Positions 1-5,093 of a DNA stretch of 10,054 nucleotides are shown here, in pieces. The first letter of the stretch is position 1; each line of letters opens with the position of its first letter. Location: the NCBI GenBank assembly GCA_002366755.1, contig DFBV01000070.1:1-10054 (forward strand). Direction: 5' to 3'. Below the pieces are notes generated by a model, which saw only the letters and a list, made by a program, of their open reading frames with translations, was not told the origin of the DNA and ran no database searches. The position numbers and the translations under genes were made by a program. The stretch is from Anaerolineales bacterium UBA3071. GTDB taxonomy: Bacteria; Chloroflexota; Anaerolineae; UBA3071.

Positions 1-1
1 C

Positions 2-277
2 GTGCTGTCCACCCAGGTTGATGGAGTGCTCTTGGTGGTGGATGCTGGGGTTACTCGGCGAGGGTTGGCTACGCGAGGCGTGGAAAGCCTGAGGCAGGTC
101 GGAGCCAACATCCTGGGCGTGGTGCTGAACAAACTCTCGGCCCGCCGCGGCGGCTACTACTATTACTACCACTATTACTACTACTCGCAGGACGGTGACA
201 GGACAGGCCGCCGCAAGCGGCGCAGCAAGTCGAACCGGGGATGGCTGAGCAAGATACCATTCCTCAAGAAGCGCTGA
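2..277 (+). CDS. C-terminal part of a BY-kinase (CpsD/CapB-type tyrosine autokinase), 5' end outside window
   Basis: Only the last ~91 residues are visible; the real start lies upstream. The stretch STQVDGVLLVVDAGVTRRG, followed by a helix and VGANILGVVLNKL, matches the last beta-strands of the MinD/ParA-like fold of bacterial tyrosine kinases that control capsule or exopolysaccharide polymerisation through a Wzz-type partner. Directly after it comes the tyrosine cluster GGYYYYYHYYYYS (positions 151-189), the usual C-terminal autophosphorylation site of the family. The protein then ends in a strongly basic tail with RRKRRSK and PFLKKR, longer and more cationic than most family members, which could bind phospholipid. 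The first base of the window is the end of an Ala codon, judging from the second copy at 9564. The gene ends 85 bases before scmD and is probably not functionally part of the peptide operon. Family assignment is firm; substrate and partner are unknown. Confidence 0.85.
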   Translation: MLSTQVDGVLLVVDAGVTRRGLATRGVESLRQVGANILGVVLNKLSARRGGYYYYYHYYYYSQDGDRTGRRKRRSKSNRGWLSKIPFLKKR

Positions 278-300
278 AGCATCAGGAATAGGCCAGAACT

Positions 301-338
301 CTGACACTCCCTGTCCTTCGTGGGGAGGGGAGTGTCAG
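301..338 (+). promoter_or_regulatory. 11-bp stem hairpin ahead of the peptide operon
   Basis: CTGACACTCCC (301-311) is the exact reverse complement of GGGAGTGTCAG (328-338), leaving a 16-base loop. No T-run follows, so it is not a classical intrinsic terminator. It lies between the BY-kinase stop and the scmD ribosome binding site. The 3' arm can also pair with TGACAC at 355-360, next to that ribosome binding site, which makes an attenuator or translation switch possible. The structure is seen in the sequence; the role is inferred. Confidence 0.6.
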
Positions 339-348
339 CCTGACAGAA

Positions 349-354
349 GAGGAG
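349..354 (+). promoter_or_regulatory. Ribosome binding site deciding the scmD start
   Basis: GAGGAG at 349-354 sits 8 bases before ATG 363. It overlaps the alternative in-frame GTG at 354, so ATG 363 is the better start. Confidence 0.65.
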
Positions 355-362
355 TGACACAC

Positions 363-656
363 ATGAGACAGTCAGACAAGCCCATCGCCAATCCCGTGGC
401 CGTGCTCCGGGAGGAGTTCGACGACTGGGCTGTGCTCTTTAATCCGGACACCGCCGACGCCGTGGGCATCAATCCTGTGGGCGTTGTGGTGTGGAAACTG
501 ATGGACGGACAGCACAGTCTGGAAGAGATTGTAGCGAAGGTCGGGGACCGCTTTGCGGATGTGCCCGATGCTGCCGCCGAGGACATGACAGCGTTCGTTG
601 ACGACCTGGCTGAGCGCGGTTTCGTGGGCTATGAACTGGAGGGCAGCGGCCAATGA
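363..656 (+). CDS. scmD: PqqD-like RiPP recognition element protein (ScmD-like)
   Basis: This is a 97-residue stand-alone PqqD-family protein, a winged-helix domain that binds RiPP leader peptides and hands them to radical SAM enzymes. Typical elements are the hydrophobic strand around AVLFNPDTADAVGINPVG (about residues 24-41), then VVVWKLMDGQHSLEEI with the usual 'W..lDG..t..ei' pattern, and a C-terminal helix FVDDLAERGFV. Length is normal for the family (about 90-100). The start ATG 363 is chosen over GTG 354 because of the GAGGAG at 349-354. Its stop overlaps the next start by four bases (ATGA, 653-656), so translation with the radical SAM gene is probably coupled. Because the operon runs PqqD, rSAM, rSAM with an HPrK-like protein, I equate it with ScmD of the SynChlorMet cassette. 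The PqqD family call is strong; the ScmD subfamily call is from memory of the cassette. Confidence 0.85.
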   Translation: MRQSDKPIANPVAVLREEFDDWAVLFNPDTADAVGINPVGVVVWKLMDGQHSLEEIVAKVGDRFADVPDAAAEDMTAFVDDLAERGFVGYELEGSGQ

Positions 657-1825
657 GCGGAGAAGCTGCCAGGCTGGAACAGCCACCGTCGACGGTCATG
701 CGCACGCCGCGCAATGTGGACCTGGAGATCACCTCGCGCTGCAACCTGCGCTGCCGCTACTGCTACTATTATGACAACCCGGCAGTAGAGTATCGTGACC
801 TGCCCACGGACGAGTGGCTGCAGTTCCTGGATGAATTGGGACGCTGCGCGGTCATGAATGTCACCCTGCAAGGCGGCGAGCCCTTCATTCGCAAGGATCT
901 GCCCCTACTGCTCGAGTCCATCGTGCGCAACCGCATGCGCTTCTCCATCCTGTCCAACGGCACGCTCATTGACGACGAGATTGCCGCCTTCATTGCCAGC
1001 ACTGGGCGCTGCGACTACGTCCAGGTATCGGTGGACGGTTCCGGCCCGGAGACGCACGACGCCTGCCGCGGCAGGGGCTCCTTTGCCGGCGCCATCCGGG
1101 GCATCCGCACCTTGCAGCGCCACGGGATACCCGTGGCGGTGCGCGTGACCATCCATCGTCATAATGTGCACGACCTGGAGAACACCGCCCGCTTTCTTCT
1201 GGAGGACCTGGGGCTGGCCAGCTTCGGCACCAACTCCGCCGGGTACCTGGGCTCGTGCCGCCTGAATGTTGATGATGTGCTGTTAACCACGGAGGAGCGG
1301 CAACTGGCCATGGAGACGCTGCTGCGCCTCTCGGAGAAGTATGAGGGTCGCATCTCGGCGCAGGCTGGACCGCTGGCTGAGGCGAGGCACTGGCGCCGGA
1401 TGGTCGAGGCTCGGGCGCAAGGGGCGCCGCCGTTTTCCAATGGGGGACGTCTGACCGCTTGTGGCGGTCCAAACAGCAAGATCGCCGTGCGCGCCGATGG
1501 GATGATCATCCCCTGTACCATGCTGGCACACATGGAACTGGGCCGCATCAACCGGGACACGCTGGCGGAGGTGTGGCAGCACAGCCCGGCCTTGAACCGC
1601 TTTCGTCAGCGGCACACGATCCCGTTGACCGAATTTGACTTCTGCGCCGATTGCCCTTATAGTCCTTATTGCACAGGCAACTGCCCGGGGTTGGCTTATA
1701 CCCTGACTGGCGAGGTGGATCACCCCAGCCCTGACGCCTGTCTGCGGCGCTTCCTGGAGGACGGAGGAACGCTCGTTGGGGCAGAGCGGGTAACCAGCGA
1801 GAAAGCGGAAATAGCGTGCGAGTGA
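653..1825 (+). CDS. scmE: Radical SAM/SPASM peptide maturase (ScmE-like)
   Basis: The protein has 390 residues. The radical SAM core is at about 22-220 with the cluster motif CNLRCRYC (C30, C34, C37), the SAM-binding GGEP (74-77), SILSNGTL (98-105) and the VSVDG strand (125-129). The C-terminal SPASM domain carries further cluster ligands: C270, C288, and C331-x2-C334-x5-C340-x3-C344, with C363 after it. This is the architecture of enzymes that abstract a hydrogen from a RiPP precursor to form thioether, carbon-carbon or related crosslinks. The start ATG 653 overlaps the scmD stop and is preceded by GGAGGG at 638-643. A two-rSAM cassette with PqqD and an HPrK-like ATPase points to ScmE. The precursor at 2996-3229, with five regularly spaced cysteines, is the obvious substrate. 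The exact chemistry cannot be read from the sequence. Confidence 0.9.
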   Translation: MSGEAARLEQPPSTVMRTPRNVDLEITSRCNLRCRYCYYYDNPAVEYRDLPTDEWLQFLDELGRCAVMNVTLQGGEPFIRKDLPLLLESIVRNRMRFSILSNGTLIDDEIAAFIASTGRCDYVQVSVDGSGPETHDACRGRGSFAGAIRGIRTLQRHGIPVAVRVTIHRHNVHDLENTARFLLEDLGLASFGTNSAGYLGSCRLNVDDVLLTTEERQLAMETLLRLSEKYEGRISAQAGPLAEARHWRRMVEARAQGAPPFSNGGRLTACGGPNSKIAVRADGMIIPCTMLAHMELGRINRDTLAEVWQHSPALNRFRQRHTIPLTEFDFCADCPYSPYCTGNCPGLAYTLTGEVDHPSPDACLRRFLEDGGTLVGAERVTSEKAEIACE

Positions 1826-1835
1826 AGGCGGCTGG

Positions 1836-2957
1836 ATGACTGCACCGCGAGATGAAGGTAACCGAGAAGCCGGACAGGAGGGCATCCCTTCCCTCAACCA
1901 TCTCTATTTCTACCTGACCGAAGGGTGCAATCTGCGCTGCCGTCACTGCTGGCTCTCGCCCAGGTTCGATGCTCACGGCGACCGCTACCCCACCCTGCCG
2001 GTGGAGCTCTTCGAGACGGCCATCCGCGAGGCCAAGCCGTTAGGGTTGAGCGGGGTGAAGCTCACCGGGGGCGAACCGCTCCTGCACCCACAGTTCACGA
2101 CGCTGCTGGAGATCGTGCGGCGCGAGGAGCTGGCCCTGACCATCGAGACCAACGGGATACTGTGCACGCCGGAGACGGCGGCGGAGATCGCCAAATCGCC
2201 CCAGCGGTTCGTGTCGGTCAGCATTGACGGGGCTGACGCGGCCACCCACGAGTGGGTGCGCGGCGTGCCGGGGTGCTTTCAAAAGGCACAGCAGGCAGTG
2301 CGTAACCTGGCCGCCGCCGACACGCCGCCGCAGATCATCATGTCCCTCATGCGCTGTAATGCCGAGCAAGTGGATGCCATGGTGCGCATGGCCGAGGATC
2401 TGGGCGCTTCCTCGGTGAAATTCAATATCGTGCAGCCGACGGGCCGGGGCGAGATGATTCACGAAGGCACCAACGGGCTGGAGGTGGACGAACTCATCAA
2501 GCTGGGCCGGCACGTGGGGATGGAACTGGCGCCGACCACGAAGTTGCGGCTCGTTTACGACTACCCGCTGGCCTTTTGCCCCCTCAGCCGCATCGCCAGC
2601 GGGGATGGCTGCGGCGTTTGCGGGATCTTTGGCATCCTGGGCGTCATCGCCAGCGGGTACTATGCGCTGTGCGGCATCGGGGAACAAGTACCAGAGCTGG
2701 TGTTCGGCGCGGTGGGGGAAGACCCGCTGGATGAAGTGTGGCGGGAAAACATTACCCTGAACGCCCTGCGTGATGGACTGCCCGATCGGCTGAACGGTAT
2801 CTGCGCCCACTGCTTGATGAAGCATAGCTGTCTTGGCTCTTGTATTGCCCAGAACTACTATCGCACAGGCGGTCTCTGGGCACCGTTCTGGTTCTGCGAG
2901 CAGGCGGAGGCAGCCGGGTTGTTCCCAGACACGCGTCTGGGGACGGCAACGGCGTAG
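1836..2957 (+). CDS. scmF: Second radical SAM/SPASM peptide maturase (ScmF-like)
   Basis: The protein has 373 residues. The radical SAM motif CNLRCRHC gives C31, C35 and C38, followed by KLTGGEPLLHP (GGEP 78-81), TIETNG (102-107) and VSIDGA (128-133). The C-terminal SPASM part is cysteine-rich: C248, C259, C262, C279, then C323-x2-C326-x5-C332-x3-C336, and C354. It is clearly different from ScmE: HCW instead of YCY at the cluster, and GDGCGVCGIFG as part of the auxiliary-cluster region. The two enzymes therefore probably do separate steps rather than being duplicates. The gene begins 10 bases after scmE, with a weak AAGGCGG-like site in front. The 38-base gap to the precursor contains only that gene's ribosome binding site. 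Family identity is firm; naming it ScmF rests on operon order. Confidence 0.88.
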   Translation: MTAPRDEGNREAGQEGIPSLNHLYFYLTEGCNLRCRHCWLSPRFDAHGDRYPTLPVELFETAIREAKPLGLSGVKLTGGEPLLHPQFTTLLEIVRREELALTIETNGILCTPETAAEIAKSPQRFVSVSIDGADAATHEWVRGVPGCFQKAQQAVRNLAAADTPPQIIMSLMRCNAEQVDAMVRMAEDLGASSVKFNIVQPTGRGEMIHEGTNGLEVDELIKLGRHVGMELAPTTKLRLVYDYPLAFCPLSRIASGDGCGVCGIFGILGVIASGYYALCGIGEQVPELVFGAVGEDPLDEVWRENITLNALRDGLPDRLNGICAHCLMKHSCLGSCIAQNYYRTGGLWAPFWFCEQAEAAGLFPDTRLGTATA

Positions 2958-2980
2958 TTGTGGAAGCGAACAGAGATCAA

Positions 2981-2990
2981 GGAGGAGGGA
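2981..2990 (+). promoter_or_regulatory. Strong ribosome binding site of the precursor gene
   Basis: GGAGGAGGGA at 2981-2990 is the best Shine-Dalgarno site in the window and lies 5 bases before ATG 2996. It fits high expression of a precursor peptide and fixes the start, against longer readings into scmF. Confidence 0.75.
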
Positions 2991-2995
2991 GCAAA

Positions 2996-3229
2996 ATGTC
3001 GAAAGATGCGAAGGCGAAACCGACGTACCAGGTCCCAGTAGTGATGGCACTCGGTGAACTTGCCACAGGGTGGGGTGGTGCTTGCAAGCCTGGTCTCACA
3101 CCTGATGGCGCCTGCAGGGAGGGCTCGATTGGCGGTGGCGAATGCAGGATGGGCCCCTCTCCGGAGGGTGGGTGCGTAGACGGAGGAACGCCCATCTTTC
3201 TGAGCTGCCGTGGAGGTCAGACCCCGTAG
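2996..3229 (+). CDS. Cys/Gly-rich RiPP precursor peptide with five ~10-residue repeats
   Basis: This 77-residue peptide lies inside the maturase operon. The first ~28 residues form a leader: a charged start (MSKDAKAKPTY), then the hydrophobic stretch QVPVVMALGELATG that is a likely ScmD binding site. The core has cysteines at 30, 40, 50, 60 and 71, with spacings of 10, 10, 10 and 11. Each is followed by glycine at +3: CKPG, CREG, CRMG, CVDG, CRGG. A Ser or Thr plus Pro follows at +5/+6 in four units (T35-P, S55-P, T65-P, T76-P), and S44 stands in the second. The consensus is C-x-x-G-x-(T/S)-P. No such regularity is expected by chance, and the peptide has no signal sequence. It is probably the 'A' component of the scm cassette. 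The start is fixed by the GGAGGAGGGA site. The precursor role is inferred from size, repeats and context. Confidence 0.88.
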   Translation: MSKDAKAKPTYQVPVVMALGELATGWGGACKPGLTPDGACREGSIGGGECRMGPSPEGGCVDGGTPIFLSCRGGQTP

Positions 3230-3244
3230 AGACGGTTAAACTTA

Positions 3245-4261
3245 ATGCGAGCATCCGACGTGGTGAAGGGCCTGGTTGCCCCGGGGCTGGAACATGCTGT
3301 GGGACTGGATTTGGCGGACGGTAGCACGTGGGGCATTGTGGCTGGAGATGCGTCGGCATCGTTCGTTGTCTCGCCTCTCGCAGAGGCGATGCAACTGCGG
3401 CCTGTAGTGAGCGGAGTCGAACGGCCCGGCCACGGTCGTGCTCGCCGTCTGCTCGTCGTGGTTGACCGTAACAGAGCAGACCTGGGGGCTGACGATGGCT
3501 TTGCGGACGTCCTGGCTGCACACGCACCAGTGCGTTCTCCACATGCCGGCTCTGAGGCACCCATGCCGGCCTCATGGACCGCTGTGCTCTCTGAGGATGA
3601 AGGCACCACCATTTGCGTCCTGAGTTCTGCCAAGGACGCCCGCACCCTTCCCCTACAACTCGTGCAGGTGTCGGCGGTCATTGGCCGGCATGCTCAGACC
3701 CGCGGTGGGTTGTTACTGCACGGCGCGCTGGCAGAGCGGGAGGGATGCGGCCCTTCGGCAAGCTCAGGACAAGGCGTGATCCTGGCCGGGCCAGGAGGGG
3801 TGGGCAAGACCATGGCGAGTCAGCGGCTCCTGCCACCCTGGCGCTCTTTGTGCGACGATACCACGCTGGTGGTGCGTGACGAGCAGGGGGCTTACTGGGT
3901 TCATCCGTGGCCCACCTGGAGCACATTCGCGCTCGGCGGGCCGGGGGGCACCTGGGATGTGCAACGTGCCGTCCCGCTGAAGGGTATCTTCTTCCTGTCC
4001 CAAGCGGAAAAAACGCAGCTTGAGCCCGTGGGTGTCGGACAGGCTGTGACCATGCTCGTCGAGTCCGCGGAACAGGTCTCGTGGCCCATGGTGGGCGACA
4101 TGGAATGTGAGGAGATACGAGCGATACACCTGCAGCGCTTCGACAACATCTGTGCCTTGGCGCAGGCCGTGCCCTGTTATATTCTCCGCCTGAGCCTGGC
4201 TGGCGCCTTCTGGCAGGAGATGGAGCGAGCTCTCAGCGGAAACGGCGAGGGCCCAGTGTGA
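3245..4261 (+). CDS. scmC: HPr-kinase-like P-loop protein (ScmC-like)
   Basis: The protein has 338 residues. The C-terminal half has the HPr kinase/phosphorylase-like fold: GLLLHGAL (155-162), P-loop AGPGGVGKT (181-189), CDDT (203-206) as the Walker-B-like acidic pair, and later HPWPTWS and AVPLKGIFFL. The N-terminal ~140 residues are a divergent domain without a clear motif. HPrK-like proteins in peptide clusters can phosphorylate Ser or Thr of the precursor, as known for some lasso peptides; here the role is inferred. Residues about 168-176 (CGPSASSGQ) look like an extra loop before the P-loop strand and are encoded by a dispersed-repeat-like DNA segment at 3751-3774. No good ribosome binding site precedes ATG 3245. 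The gene is in the same frame as the precursor, separated by one TAG and five codons, so coupled translation is likely. The P-loop family is clear; the ScmC name fits by context. Confidence 0.8.
   Translation: MRASDVVKGLVAPGLEHAVGLDLADGSTWGIVAGDASASFVVSPLAEAMQLRPVVSGVERPGHGRARRLLVVVDRNRADLGADDGFADVLAAHAPVRSPHAGSEAPMPASWTAVLSEDEGTTICVLSSAKDARTLPLQLVQVSAVIGRHAQTRGGLLLHGALAEREGCGPSASSGQGVILAGPGGVGKTMASQRLLPPWRSLCDDTTLVVRDEQGAYWVHPWPTWSTFALGGPGGTWDVQRAVPLKGIFFLSQAEKTQLEPVGVGQAVTMLVESAEQVSWPMVGDMECEEIRAIHLQRFDNICALAQAVPCYILRLSLAGAFWQEMERALSGNGEGPV
3751..3774 (+). repeat. Dispersed-repeat-like segment inside scmC
   Basis: CCCTTCGGCAAGCTCAGG (3751-3768), followed by ACAAGG, closely resembles the short CCCTTCGACAAGCTCAGG-type dispersed repeat found between genes of many environmental bacterial genomes. 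Here it lies in frame in scmC and encodes a Gly/Ser-rich loop just before the P-loop strand. The match is from memory; only one copy is evident in the window. Confidence 0.5.
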
Positions 4262-4276
4262 GCGGCAGCTCCCTTC

Positions 4277-4309
4277 AGAAACCCGTTTTCTCGGAGAAAA
4301 CGGGTTTCT
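4277..4309. repeat. 33-bp near-perfect palindrome between scmC and the peptidase gene
   Basis: AGAAACCCGTTTTCTC (4277-4292) and its exact reverse complement (4294-4309) flank a single G. In RNA this makes a long hairpin of about 14-15 pairs. It starts 15 bases after the scmC stop and ends 13 bases before the next GTG start. It could be a REP-like dispersed element, a stabiliser of the upstream mRNA, or a partial terminator that lowers expression of the downstream genes. No poly-T tract follows. Confidence 0.8.
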
Positions 4310-4322
4310 CTAACAGGGCATC

Positions 4323-5066
4323 GTGAACGACGATCTTGTGCCCAAGATCCGGCCCCTCAAAGACGATGCAGGACTGATACTCGCCGGGTCAGTGACTGAA
4401 CTGCGCAAGCTGATGGGTGAGAAACCCAGCGCTGCGCTTTTCTGTGCCCACGTCGGACCCAGCATGAACCCCACCCTGTGCGAGCTGGACCTGCTGGAGA
4501 TCGTGCCCTACGGCGACAGGCCGGTACGGGTCGGCGACGTGATCTTCTTCCTGCCACATGAAGGAGACCGGCCTGTCGTACACCGCGTCGTCGGCGCGAC
4601 CCCGGAGGGCATCCGCACCCGCGGCGACAACAGCACTGGTGACGATCCCTGGCGTCTGCAGTCTGCGGACATCGCCGGCCGGGTGGTGGCCGCCTGGCGT
4701 GGCCAGAAGCGGCGGAGGATCGCTGGAGGACGGGCAGGCTGGCTCGTGACCCGTCTGACTCGCTGGGGAGGTGCGCTTGATCGGAGCGTGTCCCGACTGC
4801 TGCATCCCCTCTATCGCTCCCTCGCCCGCCGTAGCATCGTGCGCCGCCTATTGCCGTCCCGCCTCAAACCCCGTGTCGTCATCTTTCAAGCCAGCGACCG
4901 CAGCCATTTCCGGCTCTTGCTGGGCCGGCGCGTCGTGGGCCGATACGATGATCGCCAGCGTCGCTGGCACATCCGACGCCCCTTTCGCCTGCTCGTGGAT
5001 GTGCCGTCGCTGCCTGGAGCGCAAGCGATGGAGACAACTCCCTCAGATCCCGTTGATGTGGCATAG
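4323..5066 (+). CDS. S26-type signal-peptidase-like serine protease with a Ser/His arrangement
   Basis: The protein has 247 residues and starts with GTG 4323. The S24/S26 fold is visible as HVGPSMNPTL (43-52) with the nucleophile Ser47, then VGDVIFF (70-76), VVHRVV (85-90) and TRGDNSTGDDPW (99-110). At the position where bacterial signal peptidase I has Lys there is His87, as in SipW/Sec11-type enzymes, and D102 or D107-108 could complete the site. Unlike ordinary signal peptidases there is no hydrophobic N-terminal anchor. The C-terminal half is unusually basic and amphipathic (residues 128-225, many Arg), which could bind membrane or the ABC partner. In this cluster, whose exporter lacks a peptidase domain, it is the best candidate for leader removal; that is inference. 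An S24-type regulator is less likely, since no DNA-binding domain is seen. Confidence 0.78.
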   Translation: MNDDLVPKIRPLKDDAGLILAGSVTELRKLMGEKPSAALFCAHVGPSMNPTLCELDLLEIVPYGDRPVRVGDVIFFLPHEGDRPVVHRVVGATPEGIRTRGDNSTGDDPWRLQSADIAGRVVAAWRGQKRRRIAGGRAGWLVTRLTRWGGALDRSVSRLLHPLYRSLARRSIVRRLLPSRLKPRVVIFQASDRSHFRLLLGRRVVGRYDDRQRRWHIRRPFRLLVDVPSLPGAQAMETTPSDPVDVA

Positions 5067-5093
5067 AGCCCCTGAAACCATCACGTTGGGCCC

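Noticed and set aside
151..189. Tandem TAC/TAT triplets as a microsatellite or CRISPR-like repeat
   Set aside because: They are the codons of the BY-kinase tyrosine cluster, with mixed TAC/TAT/CAC use; there are no spacers or repeat units.
278..362. Intrinsic terminator of the tyrosine kinase gene
   Set aside because: The 301-338 hairpin has no T-run and is followed at once by the scmD ribosome binding site, so it is listed as regulatory instead.
2840..2995. Longer N-terminal reading of the precursor, starting inside scmF
   Set aside because: It overlaps the coding scmF end, and the very strong GGAGGAGGGA site points to ATG 2996.
2040..3050. 336-codon open frame on the - strand
   Set aside because: It is a high-GC shadow opposite scmF, which has full radical SAM and SPASM motifs; the antisense product shows no family pattern.
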